From assembly GCF_902726655.1 (NCBI RefSeq), contig NZ_CACVAN010000001.1:2480001-2544000 (forward strand): a stretch of 64,000 nucleotides of DNA. The letters are read 5' to 3'. The notes under the pieces are model-generated. The model did not search any database. It saw only the letters and a program-made list of their open reading frames with translations, and had not been told where the DNA came from. The position numbers and the translations under genes were made by a program. The DNA comes from Virgibacillus ihumii (GTDB taxonomy: Bacteria > Bacillota > Bacilli > Bacillales > Amphibacillaceae). This document shows positions 1 through 8,954 of this stretch, piece after piece. Numbering within the stretch: position 1 is the stretch's first letter; every line of letters starts with the position of its first letter.

Positions 1-130
1 CGTTTTGCGCGATAATTTCGTCCATTGCAGCTTTTACTGCTGCGGGATCAACCGGTTCAACCGGCTTATCTAATGAGTATGTTACAGTTTTGCCGTCAGC
101 GTTCAAAAATTTAAGTTCAAGTTTTTTCAT
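1..130 (-). CDS. DUF2922 family protein (partial, cut by window edge)
   Basis: The minus strand opens with ATG at 128-130 behind a GGAGGAGGATCC-like ribosome binding site and runs off the left edge after 43 codons. The peptide begins MKKLELKFLNADGKTVTYSL and contains PVEPVDPAAVKAAMDEII, the usual pattern of the short (about 70 aa) DUF2922 family of Firmicutes. It lies 33 bp downstream of a DUF1659 gene on the same strand, and the two families commonly occur together, often followed by a YvrJ-type small membrane protein that would lie outside the window. Function is unknown. Confidence 0.8.
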   Translation of the reverse strand, partial: MKKLELKFLNADGKTVTYSLDKPVEPVDPAAVKAAMDEIIAQN

Positions 131-163
131 TCTGGATCCTCCTCTCCATTATTTTTTAACCCG

Positions 164-388
164 TTATGCCTGGGTAATTTCGGAATTATCACTCCGTTCA
201 ATGGTATAAAGCGGTCGCTGCTGAAGTCCTGCTACAGCCGTAGCAATAGCAAACAGCTGATCTGCGGTTGCTGATGTTTTAACATTGTTGAAACTCTTTG
301 ACTTATAGATAGTTTTACCCGTCATCATGTCATCGCCGTCATCCAAAACCAGTGTCAGGCGGCTGTCGGTCATTTGTGAAACTGCCAT
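164..388 (-). CDS. DUF1659 family protein
   Basis: A 74-residue soluble protein starting MAVSQMTDSRLTLVLDDG and ending with a threonine/isoleucine-rich strand, matching DUF1659 in length and in the K-T-x-S-x-N-N-V-K pattern near residue 30. Two in-frame starts lie further upstream, but the ribosome binding site GGGAGGTGATG overlaps them and gives correct spacing only to the ATG at 386-388. It is the first gene of a pair with the DUF2922 gene. No catalytic residues or membrane segments are visible, and the role of the family is unknown. Confidence 0.85.
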   Translation of the reverse strand: MAVSQMTDSRLTLVLDDGDDMMTGKTIYKSKSFNNVKTSATADQLFAIATAVAGLQQRPLYTIERSDNSEITQA

Positions 389-457
389 TTTCATCACCTC
401 CCTTCACCCTACAATCGAAAGTTACGGGCGAAAGGTGGCAAGAAACTTTTCATAAAG

Positions 458-487
458 TAAAAAAGCCACCCTTTTCAGGAAGGTGAC
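458..487 (-). terminator. Rho-independent terminator after the DUF3784-like gene
   Basis: Read on the minus strand this is a CACCTT / AAGGGTG stem with a short loop, followed by CTTTTTTAC. It lies 20 bp past the stop of the membrane protein gene at 507. Confidence 0.8.
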
Positions 488-506
488 GATAGTAATATAC
501 AGAAAG

Positions 507-1229
507 TTATTTAATTGCAGCAGACATCTCGTTGTACCATTTTTGTGTTTGTTCACTGTTCTGGCCGTTAATAATCATGTAATCCTTTTCTCTTTTTATA
601 AACAGATACGGGGATTCTTTACCATGGATAAACAGCAGTCCCTCACCATGATTTTGCAGCTTAAAATGTCCTTTCAGTCGATTGGCAAAGGAGTATCCGT
701 TTGTCCGGACTTTAACTTCAGGGAACTCATCAAGAAGTTGCACCTTTTCAACCGTTTCCACTGGCCATTCCACACCATAAGGACCTGAAATTGTGAATGA
801 ATAGTTATCAATCGACAGGTTATTTTCCTGAAAACCTGTACTGATAACAAAGCCAATAATACCTATCGTGACAAACGATGTTAATACTGCCATCCCATAA
901 CCCTTTTTTCTCTTTTCAGGAAGTTCATATTTTTGCACATAAAATTGTCCGCCGCAGATTACGAGCACCATGGCAGCCATTGAAGCTTCGAAACCGTACG
1001 GGACACCGAATAAAGTCAGCAGCAACCCGATTGCTACGATACCTGCAAGCAGAAGAAAATGTTTGCCCAATGCTTGCGGATAACCCCGTTCTGTCAATAC
1101 ATTCTGCTCTTCCCTGGTTCTCCGGTTAAATCCGGAAAGAAAATGATAGAATTTCTTATTTAAAATCAGATAAGCAATACCTAAAAATAACAACACCAGT
1201 AAACACTGAATGATGAGCATAATACCCAA
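507..1229 (-). CDS. DUF3784-like membrane protein with C-terminal PH-like region
   Basis: A 240-residue protein with a hydrophobic N-terminal helix (about 3-22), a segment rich in FLSGFNRRTREE that resembles DUF3784 proteins, two more membrane segments (about 57-95), another near 113-132, and a beta-rich soluble C-terminal half that looks like a bacterial PH-type domain. The start is uncertain: TTG at 1227-1229 sits about 8 bp behind GGGGGTGAGG, while ATG three codons on (1218-1220) is also possible. It follows the TauE-type gene by 14 bp and probably shares its transcript. Function is unknown. Confidence 0.6.
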   Translation of the reverse strand: MGIMLIIQCLLVLLFLGIAYLILNKKFYHFLSGFNRRTREEQNVLTERGYPQALGKHFLLLAGIVAIGLLLTLFGVPYGFEASMAAMVLVICGGQFYVQKYELPEKRKKGYGMAVLTSFVTIGIIGFVISTGFQENNLSIDNYSFTISGPYGVEWPVETVEKVQLLDEFPEVKVRTNGYSFANRLKGHFKLQNHGEGLLFIHGKESPYLFIKREKDYMIINGQNSEQTQKWYNEMSAAIK

Positions 1230-1243
1230 ATCCTCACCCCCTC

Positions 1244-1978
1244 CTATAATTGCTGGACAAATAAATATATCCCGGAGAAAAACAACAGGACGTATGTCAG
1301 CTTACGGAACAATTCCTGACTGATCCACTTAAAAAGCAGCTGCCCAAGCAACAGTCCGATAATGACGATTGGCAATGCAGCTGCACCTGTTTGCCAGATT
1401 TCTTTTGATGTTCCCGCAAAAATAATCTGAATGACCAGACTGACCGCATAAATCCATAGATAAAAAGCCAATGTGGTGCCCCGCAGTTTTTCTTTAGATG
1501 TGTCAGTACCGGAAAAATAAAGTAAAATCGGTGGACCCGGTATGCCGATGCTGGTTGTGAATGCACCGGAAACACCGCCAATCACCAGATCACGTTTCGG
1601 GTTCTGACGGATGCGGAATTTCATCATCAACAAAACCGTCAGGAGTATAATCAGAGCCCCCACTCCAAGCTTTAACAGAGTCATGTGCATCACCAGAAAT
1701 ATGGAAATCCCGATTGGCAGTCCGACCAGACTTCCTGTTATTAATCGCTTTAAAATCCCTGTATCAATATCTTTCCTGATTTTTAAGATGAGTGCGACTG
1801 ATATTAGCAATGACAAAATCAGATTAATTTGTATCGCTTCCCGCGGTTCAAACATGACAAGTAAAAATGGTGTCGCCACAATAGAAAAACCAAACCCGGT
1901 ACTTGTTTGCAGAACCGAAGCTATTAAAATAATGACTGCATATAATAAGATAGTTTCCAAAAGAACACCCGCCAGCAT
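1244..1978 (-). CDS. TauE/SafE family membrane exporter (sulfite/organosulfonate type)
   Basis: A 244-residue polytopic membrane protein with about eight hydrophobic segments. The STGFGFSIVATPFLLVMFEP stretch near residue 25 and GGVSGAFTTSIGIPGPPI near 140 form the internal duplication typical of TauE/SafE (DUF81) carriers, which move small anions such as sulfite, sulfoacetate or sulfonates across the cytoplasmic membrane. The ATG at 1976-1978 is chosen because AAGGAAGT lies 5 bp upstream; longer in-frame starts lack a binding site. The substrate cannot be told from sequence. Confidence 0.85.
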   Translation of the reverse strand: MLAGVLLETILLYAVIILIASVLQTSTGFGFSIVATPFLLVMFEPREAIQINLILSLLISVALILKIRKDIDTGILKRLITGSLVGLPIGISIFLVMHMTLLKLGVGALIILLTVLLMMKFRIRQNPKRDLVIGGVSGAFTTSIGIPGPPILLYFSGTDTSKEKLRGTTLAFYLWIYAVSLVIQIIFAGTSKEIWQTGAAALPIVIIGLLLGQLLFKWISQELFRKLTYVLLFFSGIYLFVQQL

Positions 1979-2089
1979 TTTTACTTCCTTACCCAGTTTA
2001 TCAAATGGTGTTATTATGTGATATGCAACGCTCAAAAGTTATTGTAAATTATGTTAAACTGAATGCAGATTATGGAGAGGTGGATGGAA

Positions 2090-2284
2090 ATGAAAAAGTT
2101 CTATAAGTCAACCCGGGAAAGACAATTATCCGGAGTGTTAGGCGGACTAAGCGAAATATATAACCTTGAAGTCAGCATACTTCGGATCATTACAGTGATC
2201 TTAACCTTCGTTACAAGTGGGTTTCTGTTATTAGTGTACATCATTGCCGCAATTGTTTTACCGACAGACAAACAATTATCATGA
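2090..2284 (+). CDS. PspC domain small membrane protein
   Basis: A 64-residue protein: a basic N-terminus (MKKFYKSTRERQLSGVLGGL), then a strongly hydrophobic helix (about 31-57) ending in the AAIVLPTDK pattern seen in PspC-like (phage shock protein C) single-domain proteins of Bacillaceae. These sit in the cytoplasmic membrane and are linked to envelope stress. The ATG at 2090 follows GAGGTGG by 6 bp; earlier in-frame ATGs have poor spacing. It is a single-gene unit divergent from the TauE-type gene. Confidence 0.85.
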   Translation: MKKFYKSTRERQLSGVLGGLSEIYNLEVSILRIITVILTFVTSGFLLLVYIIAAIVLPTDKQLS

Positions 2285-2373
2285 TGAAAAGTTTATTTTT
2301 GACAAGCATCCTTAAGCTAAACCCTCTATATGTTCCTTAATGTACTTTTCATTCCAGTTACCATTTCGATATG

Positions 2374-2406
2374 AAAGCGCCTGGATTTAATCGATCCAAG
2401 CGCTTT
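2374..2406. terminator. Intergenic stem-loop, probable bidirectional terminator
   Basis: AAAGCGC(C)TGGAT pairs with ATCCAAGCGCTTT around a 7-base loop, between two convergent genes. The T-tails are short on both sides, so it may be a weak terminator. Confidence 0.55.
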
Positions 2407-2414
2407 ATATATAT

Positions 2415-3650
2415 CTAAGCCCGGATCCATTTCCAGATTTCAGCAGGTGTTGCATTCTTCCCATACATGAGAATTCCAGTCTTAAATATTTTGCCGGCAA
2501 TCTTCATACAGATCCATATGCTGACGATGAGAATTGCCAGTGAAATAATAATTTGCACCGTTGGAACTTCCTCTAATACAGCCAGTCTAAGCAATAACAC
2601 GCCAGGTGCTGTGAAGGGAATATACGAGCCAATTTGTGCAACGAGTCCTGCCGCATCACTGATAACTGGTCCGATAAATACGAACGGTAAAAACGGCAGC
2701 ATCATGACCATCCCCTGAAAATTGCTTCCTGATGACATATCTGCCATCGTTGCGCCAATTCCCACAAATATAGCTGCAAACAGGAAGTAACCAAGGATGG
2801 CGATGAAAATATACAACATCAATTCCGGAACAAGCAGGTATTCCAGAATCGGAACATCCAGCTTCCAAATAGCAATCGGCACAGCAAATGCAAGAAACAC
2901 AACTGCCTGAATCATACCAAGTACAAAATAACCGATGATTTTCCCCTGCATCAATTCACCTGGAGTAAGTGACGAAAGGATTATTTCAGCAATTTTATCT
3001 TTCTTTTCATTGGATGCACTTTGAAAAATATACATCCCTGAAAATACAATGGAAAGCAGAATAATTCCGGCAAAAGCAACCGGAATCACTCGTTCAAGCA
3101 CATTCCCGGTGAATGGTCCGGACTCCGAGGATTCTGTACCACTTCCGAGGTTTTCAGCGGATGTTTCCTTAAAATGAACACCTGTTGCGACGGTGGCAAG
3201 CTGTTCATCCGTTAAGCCGATTTCTTGCAGTTGGGAAGTGCGAATTGGTCCTGCCAGAATCTGAACCTGTTGCATAAACGAACTGTCGATATCTTCACTT
3301 GTATACACCGGGATTGTGCCACTTTGCAGAGAATCCTGGTTCAGGAAAATATATGCTGTATCTTCGGTGGAATCAAGTTTTTCGTTCATTTCATCCTGGG
3401 CGATGTCCGTCTTTTGCATATCCCAGCTCAGGTCCTGTTGCTGGACAGTTTGCTGCAGACTGTCATAAACACCTAAGTCGTCACTGATAAAAACGGTTGT
3501 TGTTTCCGATTCTGATTCCCCACCAAACAGACTTCCGAAAAACATGAATCCTAAAAACAATACAGGTGTCAAAAAAAGTCCGATCAGAAACGACTTGTTT
3601 TTCATGTTCCGTTTAATTTCCCATTTGGCAACCTTCATTGCGTTACGCAT
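2415..3650 (-). CDS. ABC-2 type transporter permease (NatB-like)
   Basis: A 411-residue permease with an N-terminal membrane helix (about 20-40), a large extracytoplasmic loop (about 50-210) and five or six further helices ending in IAGKIFKTGILMYGKNATP, the layout of NatB-type ABC-2 exporter subunits. Its ATG (3648-3650) overlaps the stop of the upstream ATPase gene by 8 bp, and GAAGCGGGTGAAG supplies the binding site, so the two are translationally coupled. Together they resemble the NatAB sodium/drug exporter, but the exported substrate is not predictable. Confidence 0.85.
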   Translation of the reverse strand: MRNAMKVAKWEIKRNMKNKSFLIGLFLTPVLFLGFMFFGSLFGGESESETTTVFISDDLGVYDSLQQTVQQQDLSWDMQKTDIAQDEMNEKLDSTEDTAYIFLNQDSLQSGTIPVYTSEDIDSSFMQQVQILAGPIRTSQLQEIGLTDEQLATVATGVHFKETSAENLGSGTESSESGPFTGNVLERVIPVAFAGIILLSIVFSGMYIFQSASNEKKDKIAEIILSSLTPGELMQGKIIGYFVLGMIQAVVFLAFAVPIAIWKLDVPILEYLLVPELMLYIFIAILGYFLFAAIFVGIGATMADMSSGSNFQGMVMMLPFLPFVFIGPVISDAAGLVAQIGSYIPFTAPGVLLLRLAVLEEVPTVQIIISLAILIVSIWICMKIAGKIFKTGILMYGKNATPAEIWKWIRA

Positions 3651-4569
3651 AAACTTCACCCGCTTCCTGAAGTAAATTTTTATCTGTGGCGATATCAATG
3701 AAAATTTCGTGCAGTGATATACGGTCAATGGACAGCTCATGAACCATTAAATTGTCCGGAAGATTTTTCAACCAGGAAGCTGCTTCTACATTTTTGGTAA
3801 GATACAGAATTGACGTATCCTCATCCTGTTCAACCCGCTGTACATCGGGAAGGGCTTCCAGCATACTCCGGTCATTTTTGCCGCGAATGGTGCATTTAAA
3901 GTTAGCATACTCTGTCTTTACATCATCCATATCTCCATAAATAACCTTTTGTCCGTTCGCCATCATAAACAATCTGTCACACATTTCCTCGACCAGATTC
4001 ATTTGATGGGAGGATAATAGAATAGCAGTCCCATTCTCAGCCAGATTACGGATTTCCTGCTTGAAAAGTTCCTGACTAACCGGATCAAGTCCGGAAAAAG
4101 GTTCATCCAAAATCAACAAATCCGGCTCATGTATAATGGAAGAAATGAATTGTACCTTTTGCCCCATCCCTTTTGATAGTTCCTCAACTGAAACATTTTC
4201 CATTCCTTCAAGGTCGAATTTTTTTAAATAGCTAAGGGCACGTTCCTTTGCTTGTTTTAGTGGATAATCTTTTAACTCTGCTAAATAAAGCAGGATATCC
4301 ATTACTTTGACATTTTTGTATAACCCGCGCTCTTCCGGCAAATATCCGATTTTATGCCGGGGGATTTCCCCATATCCCTGAAACGAAACCGTGCCGGCAT
4401 CCGGGTACATGATGCCCATAATGTTCCGGATCGTCGTCGATTTACCCGCTCCGTTTGGTCCCAGAATTGCCATAATTTCACCTTTGCGGACCTCAAAGGA
4501 CACCTTCTTCAAAATTTGTTTTTCTTTAAATGACTTTTCCAATGAATCTACTGCAAGAACCGTCTCCAT
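3643..4569 (-). CDS. ABC transporter ATP-binding protein (NatA-like)
   Basis: A 308-residue ATPase with Walker A GPNGAGKST (about 37-45), Q-loop region, signature LSKGMGQKVQ and Walker B LLILDEPFSGLDP. The last 80 residues form the extra C-terminal domain seen in NatA-like (DUF4162) subunits. The ATG at 4567-4569 is preferred because GGGGGAA lies 9 bp upstream. It is followed with overlap by its permease. It powers export by the partner membrane subunit on the cytoplasmic side. Confidence 0.9.
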   Translation of the reverse strand: METVLAVDSLEKSFKEKQILKKVSFEVRKGEIMAILGPNGAGKSTTIRNIMGIMYPDAGTVSFQGYGEIPRHKIGYLPEERGLYKNVKVMDILLYLAELKDYPLKQAKERALSYLKKFDLEGMENVSVEELSKGMGQKVQFISSIIHEPDLLILDEPFSGLDPVSQELFKQEIRNLAENGTAILLSSHQMNLVEEMCDRLFMMANGQKVIYGDMDDVKTEYANFKCTIRGKNDRSMLEALPDVQRVEQDEDTSILYLTKNVEAASWLKNLPDNLMVHELSIDRISLHEIFIDIATDKNLLQEAGEVYA

Positions 4570-4816
4570 TAAAAATGTTCCCCCTGTATATTCGCAAATT
4601 TTCAACGCTGCCTTTTTAATCACCAGTATTATTACGTTTATCCATTTAAAATGGTTCCATTATTTTATGTCATTTTTTTGCCATTATATAAAATATATTA
4701 ACAATGTATTGTAAAAAATGAAATCTAATTGTTTCCAAAATGTAATGGAAATGTTACAATACTATTTGCTTATATGGAATTCAGTTATTGATTGTACAGC
4801 AGGAAGGTGAACGATA

Positions 4817-5035
4817 ATGGGATTAATTCTGGCAATGGCGGCAATGGCAGCTTTATTTTTAGCAGTATATCTTTTGAAACGAAATCCAAATATCAGTCTG
4901 ATAATCGCGGCAGTTGTCCCCTTTGTCTGTTTTTATTTTATCGGCAGCCTGGGAATTGAAACCATATTTATTGTATTTGCGAGCATCATTGTGATATTCA
5001 TGAATTTCCAAAATAGAGAAACAGGAGAAAGCTGA
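4817..5035 (+). CDS. Small hypothetical membrane protein
   Basis: A 72-residue protein with three hydrophobic stretches (about 2-19, 27-45, 48-65) and a short polar tail. The start follows AGGAAGGTGAACGATA, a clear binding site, and a strong terminator follows 0-20 bp after the stop, so it is a monocistronic real gene divergent from the ABC operon. I do not recognise the family; nothing in the sequence suggests a function beyond membrane localisation. Confidence 0.75.
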   Translation: MGLILAMAAMAALFLAVYLLKRNPNISLIIAAVVPFVCFYFIGSLGIETIFIVFASIIVIFMNFQNRETGES

Positions 5036-5058
5036 TCGGAAAAATCCGATCAGCTTTT
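5028..5058 (+). terminator. Rho-independent terminator
   Basis: AAGCTGATCGGA pairs perfectly with TCCGATCAGCTT around AAAA and is followed by TTTTG. The 5' arm overlaps the last codons of the small membrane protein gene. Confidence 0.9.
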
Positions 5059-5260
5059 GTAATGTTACGGTAATTTTAAACGATATACCACCTGGGACTT
5101 TTCGATATATTAGTTCTTCTCCCGATATCTATTCACCAGCCCCAGGCAAACTATTCCCAAGGATTATAACTAATTTCGTTCCAACTATTTGCGGTTATAC
5201 ATATCCTTTCCAGTTTTGCACAAGCTAGTGCTGAAAACAGGATAAAGGAGAATCGCAACT

Positions 5261-5818
5261 ATGAAGAAATGGCTTTTGATGTTACCACTTGGTATATTTC
5301 TGCTGCTCGGTGCATGGACGTTCGACAAGCAAAGCATGAAAAGTGCCCATGAAATGAAGGAGCCAACCGAGAGGGCGACTGTTACACTATTTAACAAAGA
5401 TAAAGAAAAAGTGGGTACTGCACAACTGAAACAATTGCACGACAAAGTTGAAATTTCGCTTGATGCCGAAAACCTGCCACCAGGGGAACACGGGTTTCAT
5501 ATCCATGAAACAGGAGTTTGTGAGGCACCAAGTTTTGAATCAGCCGGCGGGCATTTTAATCCCACAGATGCAAAACATGGATTCAAACATCCAAAAGGTC
5601 CGCATGCCGGTGACCTGCCGAATATTGTAGTAAATGAGGAAGGAAAAGTTAATGCTAAAGGTGTCAACGACATGGTTACGCTGATGGAAGGGAAGCAAAA
5701 TTCACTGTTTGATGAAGATGGTTCTGCTTTGATTATTCATTCGCAGCCTGATGACTATATTTCACAGCCCTCCGGTGATGCAGGTGAGCGGATTGCCTGC
5801 GGTGTGATTGAAAAATGA
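5261..5818 (+). CDS. sodC: Cu/Zn superoxide dismutase, secreted or membrane-anchored
   Basis: A 185-residue protein with an N-terminal hydrophobic segment (about 4-20) acting as signal or anchor, placing the enzyme outside the membrane. All metal-site residues of a canonical Cu/Zn enzyme are visible: copper ligands H80 and H82 (GFHIHETG), bridging H98 (GGHFNP), zinc ligands H106, H115 and D118 (PHAGDLP), and copper ligand H160 (LIIHSQ). C87 and C180 can form the conserved disulfide and R177 (GERIAC) is the substrate-guiding arginine. It converts superoxide to peroxide and oxygen. The Bacillus homologue YojM lacks some copper ligands, so the intact set here suggests real activity. Confidence 0.93.
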   Translation: MKKWLLMLPLGIFLLLGAWTFDKQSMKSAHEMKEPTERATVTLFNKDKEKVGTAQLKQLHDKVEISLDAENLPPGEHGFHIHETGVCEAPSFESAGGHFNPTDAKHGFKHPKGPHAGDLPNIVVNEEGKVNAKGVNDMVTLMEGKQNSLFDEDGSALIIHSQPDDYISQPSGDAGERIACGVIEK

Positions 5819-5870
5819 ACAAGTGACAGACAGGCGTTTCAGTATGAGACAGGGAAACCACCCGTAATGA

Positions 5871-5904
5871 AAAAACGCTCAGTACGTAAGCTGAGCGTTT
5901 TTTT
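5871..5904. terminator. Rho-independent terminator between convergent genes
   Basis: AAAACGCTCAG pairs with CTGAGCGTTTT around an 8-base loop, followed by TTTTTT on the plus strand and a run of T on the minus strand as well. It can serve sodC and the arylsulfotransferase-like gene. Confidence 0.9.
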
Positions 5905-5905
5905 A

Positions 5906-7564
5906 TCAGTATTTTTCCGGGTATAACGGCAGTCGCATTGCCCGGTATGCCTGCCTGTGACTGTCTTCTTTAAAGCCGGAGATGACAATTTCATAGATTA
6001 CATCTGCCGGTTGTTCATCATTCACCTCGATTATCCGGCTGTTCATGCCGTTTTCGGCTTCGATATAGCCGGAAGTGAGCATTCGGTTCCCGGTGTCATA
6101 ATGATAATTCGCATCACCAACGATTGATGAGAACAGTTCTTTACCACGTTCTTCACCATATGACCACACTTCTCTCACCGTCATTTTCTCCTCATTTATA
6201 CGGTATTGCACCATACGGCTGAAGTCTTCACTTTGCGGATCATCACCTCGTGTTATCACGATATTATTATCGAACAACAAATAGTCTGTCGTTTGTTTAT
6301 TATTGTCCATATCAGGAAGCGGCATGATTGCATGCGGTCCGCCGGGGAATTTAAAATCCTCACCTATCGGCTCAAGCAAATACCGCTCATATGAATCCGG
6401 CCATAGTTCATGGGCGGCCAGAATCCACTCCACTTCACCTTCCGGATATGACATCTTCATGGCCAGGTCCTGATGCCTGCTGGAGACCAGGATGGATTTA
6501 TCCGATTTCATATACCACACGGCGTTCTGATGGAACCAATCACCTTCATCCTCGCTCGGGCCATCATATTCCTGGTAAAAACTTTCCGGAAACACATCGC
6601 GAAAACTAAAGTCACGTACTGTTTTGCCTGTCTCCCGGTCAATTTCAATCATCTCATCTTCAATGTAGCCTGAATTGGTATCATGAACAGTTGCCAGCAA
6701 ATTCCCGCTCGGCAGCTCTATTGCATCATGGTGCACCACATTGGTAGCCTCATAGTTGTCCAAATTGATCAGATACGAATTATACAATTTGCCGAGCATG
6801 TTCATTTCTAAAATTTCGTTGTACTTATTCTGCCCTTCTTCTTTTGTGATATAAAGAAGATGGCCATTATCAAGCCGCTGAAATACGTGCGAATTCCAGT
6901 GGGTGGAATACCATCGGACATTTGCCCGATGGTCAACCGCATACACATACCTTGTACTAGGGATAATGAACGTCATGCCATTTTCCATTTTTTCAGGATG
7001 GGCTTCCACCGTTTCGGTAGTCAGAAAATCATCCGGTAAGGCTTCCGTCTGTATAGAGACAGTTTCCGACACTGTATCCCCGGACTCAGTTGTCGCTGTA
7101 ATAGTGACCGTGTTTTGATAGCCAGGATAAAGACCTAGAATGGATACGGTGTGCTCAGTTTTATATTTTTCATATGTATGTGTGACATCCCCATATTTAT
7201 CCTTGCCTTCGACCGTAATGGTCACCTGTGACGGCTCTTCGGTTTCAAACATAGCAACTGCTGCCAATGGTGCAACACCATACGGATCAAGCTTTACAAA
7301 CGGATTTTTAATGGAATGAGGCTCTTTGACATATTGTTCCGCCAGTTTAGTTTCAATTTTCTCCTGCTCGCTCATTCTGTCTTCACTGTGCGATGAAAGC
7401 TGCTCCACTTCCCCATCAGGCTGGAACGATACAGGCGGAGTTTTGGGCTTTTTGGTGTCATTTTGACTGGACGCGCTGCCTTCCGAACCGATTATTTCAA
7501 TCGTTACAAAAAAAGAAACCATTATGACGGCAAGTACAACAAAAATTACCAGTGTCTTTTTCAT
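5906..7564 (-). CDS. Arylsulfotransferase (ASST) family protein
   Basis: A 552-residue exported protein: signal/anchor helix (about 4-23), a low-complexity linker, an Ig-like N-terminal domain (about 95-175) and a long repeat-rich domain expected to be a beta-propeller. Histidines in NVVHHDAIEL (278/279), WFHQNAVW (345) and GGPHAIMPL (411) and the arginine of SSRHQD (363) fit the catalytic set of bacterial aryl-sulfate sulfotransferases, which transfer sulfate between phenolic compounds via a sulfo-histidine. The physiological substrate in Gram-positive bacteria is unknown. It is preceded by a small membrane-anchored protein gene ending 15 bp upstream, likely the same transcript. Confidence 0.85.
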   Translation of the reverse strand: MKKTLVIFVVLAVIMVSFFVTIEIIGSEGSASSQNDTKKPKTPPVSFQPDGEVEQLSSHSEDRMSEQEKIETKLAEQYVKEPHSIKNPFVKLDPYGVAPLAAVAMFETEEPSQVTITVEGKDKYGDVTHTYEKYKTEHTVSILGLYPGYQNTVTITATTESGDTVSETVSIQTEALPDDFLTTETVEAHPEKMENGMTFIIPSTRYVYAVDHRANVRWYSTHWNSHVFQRLDNGHLLYITKEEGQNKYNEILEMNMLGKLYNSYLINLDNYEATNVVHHDAIELPSGNLLATVHDTNSGYIEDEMIEIDRETGKTVRDFSFRDVFPESFYQEYDGPSEDEGDWFHQNAVWYMKSDKSILVSSRHQDLAMKMSYPEGEVEWILAAHELWPDSYERYLLEPIGEDFKFPGGPHAIMPLPDMDNNKQTTDYLLFDNNIVITRGDDPQSEDFSRMVQYRINEEKMTVREVWSYGEERGKELFSSIVGDANYHYDTGNRMLTSGYIEAENGMNSRIIEVNDEQPADVIYEIVISGFKEDSHRQAYRAMRLPLYPEKY

Positions 7565-7579
7565 TTGTTTTTCCCCTTG

Positions 7580-8059
7580 TTAATCAGAGTCAGTACTGTC
7601 TTTGGCAGATGTAAGTGTGAATTTTTCAATCTGAGCATCCCATTGAACTGTGACGAATATTCGTTCTTCCGGTCTGATGATATTACCGGAGCCGCTCCCA
7701 TTTTCTACAAAGACTTTCCTCTTAGAAGGGGTGTCAAAATGCTTTGTTGCCTTGAAATGACTCAAGGGAGTTACATATCCATACTGAAGCTCATTTAATT
7801 CCGAAAGGTCACTGAGATCACCTTTGTAGATTAACTTGAATGTTGTATCATAATTACTTTCATACTGTACAACATTGTCCTTTACGTAAAAAACTTCCTG
7901 CCCTTTTATATGAAATGTAGCTTTCCAGTTTTTATCTTCGCCGGTAAATGTATAGTCGTGTTCAATGACTTCTCTGCTTCCGTCATTTGTTATCCAAAAA
8001 GCCGCCACCCCAAAAAGAACCAGCCCGATAATCGCGATTATCATTTTTTTACGATTCAC
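7580..8059 (-). CDS. Membrane-anchored hypothetical protein
   Basis: About 159 residues: one N-terminal transmembrane helix (about 5-23) after NRKK, then a beta-rich extracytoplasmic domain ending in a polar, aspartate-rich tail. The GTG at 8057-8059 sits 6 bp behind GGGGTG and is preferred over an upstream GTG that overlaps that site. It lies between a GNAT gene and the arylsulfotransferase-like gene on the same strand and may be co-transcribed with both. I do not recognise the family. Confidence 0.65.
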   Translation of the reverse strand: MNRKKMIIAIIGLVLFGVAAFWITNDGSREVIEHDYTFTGEDKNWKATFHIKGQEVFYVKDNVVQYESNYDTTFKLIYKGDLSDLSELNELQYGYVTPLSHFKATKHFDTPSKRKVFVENGSGSGNIIRPEERIFVTVQWDAQIEKFTLTSAKDSTDSD

Positions 8060-8077
8060 GATACACACCCCGTTTGC

Positions 8078-8515
8078 TTATGTCAGCGGATGCTTAAATA
8101 CATAACTCACTTTATCATAATCCATTTTCGTTTCATAAAACCGGTGAGCATCCTCACGTTGCAGTCCCGAAGAAAGTGCTACACTTTCGTAGTTATTTTC
8201 TTTGGCCCATGTATGTACATAAGAAAGCAATTTCTCACCTAATCCTTTTGATCGGCTGGCTTCATCTGTTACAAGATCACAAACCCAGACAAATCTGCCA
8301 TAATACAGCGTAATCATCGGTTTGACCCCGACAACGGCAGCAATTCGATCCTGATTATACAGGGCAAACATCCGATAGTTGTCGTTCACCTTGGCATCCA
8401 AAACCAGATCAAGATATGTATCTTTATCCAGATGCTTCCTCAGTTGTATGATGACTGGGAATGCTGCCGTTATTTCCTGCTTTGATTCAAGTTCTTTTAT
8501 CTGTAATGTCTGCAT
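8078..8515 (-). CDS. GNAT family N-acetyltransferase
   Basis: A 145-residue single-domain acetyltransferase. The acetyl-CoA binding motif A is visible as [20 protein letters not shown] (about 88-107), preceded by beta strands with [12 protein letters not shown] and followed by [14 protein letters not shown], the typical motif B. It should transfer acetyl from acetyl-CoA to an amine; the acceptor cannot be predicted. It ends 18 bp before the membrane-anchored hypothetical gene. Confidence 0.88.
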   Translation of the reverse strand: MQTLQIKELESKQEITAAFPVIIQLRKHLDKDTYLDLVLDAKVNDNYRMFALYNQDRIAAVVGVKPMITLYYGRFVWVCDLVTDEASRSKGLGEKLLSYVHTWAKENNYESVALSSGLQREDAHRFYETKMDYDKVSYVFKHPLT

Positions 8516-8531
8516 TCGCTTCGTCCTTTCG

Positions 8532-8954
8532 TTATTTTTCAGGATATGTTTCGCGCAAAAAAGTGATTGACCGCCTAATTAAATCTTTTAATATTTCCAC
8601 ATCAATATCAGCCAGCTTGTTTACATACACGCATGCTTTACCAGCTTTATGTTTACCCAGCTTGCCAAGCAAATTCTCACGATCCGTATCACCTGTTGCA
8701 AAGTACAGACTGAATCGTGCTTTTCTCGGGGAAAAACCGACTAACGGCGCATCACCTTCGTGGCCGGTAGAATATTTGTAATGATACGATCCAAAACCGA
8801 TGATACTTGGTCCCCACATCGTGGCTTCATAACCACTTGTTTCAGTAAAAATATCCAATAACCTGTATGCATCTTCACGCTTTTTAGGACTTTCCACTTG
8901 CTCAATAAAATCAATAACACTTTCGTCATTTGGTTTCGTTTTCAATTCATACAT
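8532..8954 (-). CDS. DUF1801 family protein
   Basis: About 140 residues, soluble. The pattern [21 protein letters not shown] near residue 50 and [12 protein letters not shown] near 75 are characteristic of DUF1801 proteins (related to YdhG/YjbR-like folds, sometimes called iron chaperone-like). The ATG at 8952-8954 overlaps the stop of eutH by 8 bp and has AGGAGTG upstream, so it is translationally coupled to eutH. Function is unknown, and no functional link with ethanolamine is established. Confidence 0.8.
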   Translation of the reverse strand: MYELKTKPNDESVIDFIEQVESPKKREDAYRLLDIFTETSGYEATMWGPSIIGFGSYHYKYSTGHEGDAPLVGFSPRKARFSLYFATGDTDRENLLGKLGKHKAGKACVYVNKLADIDVEILKDLIRRSITFLRETYPEK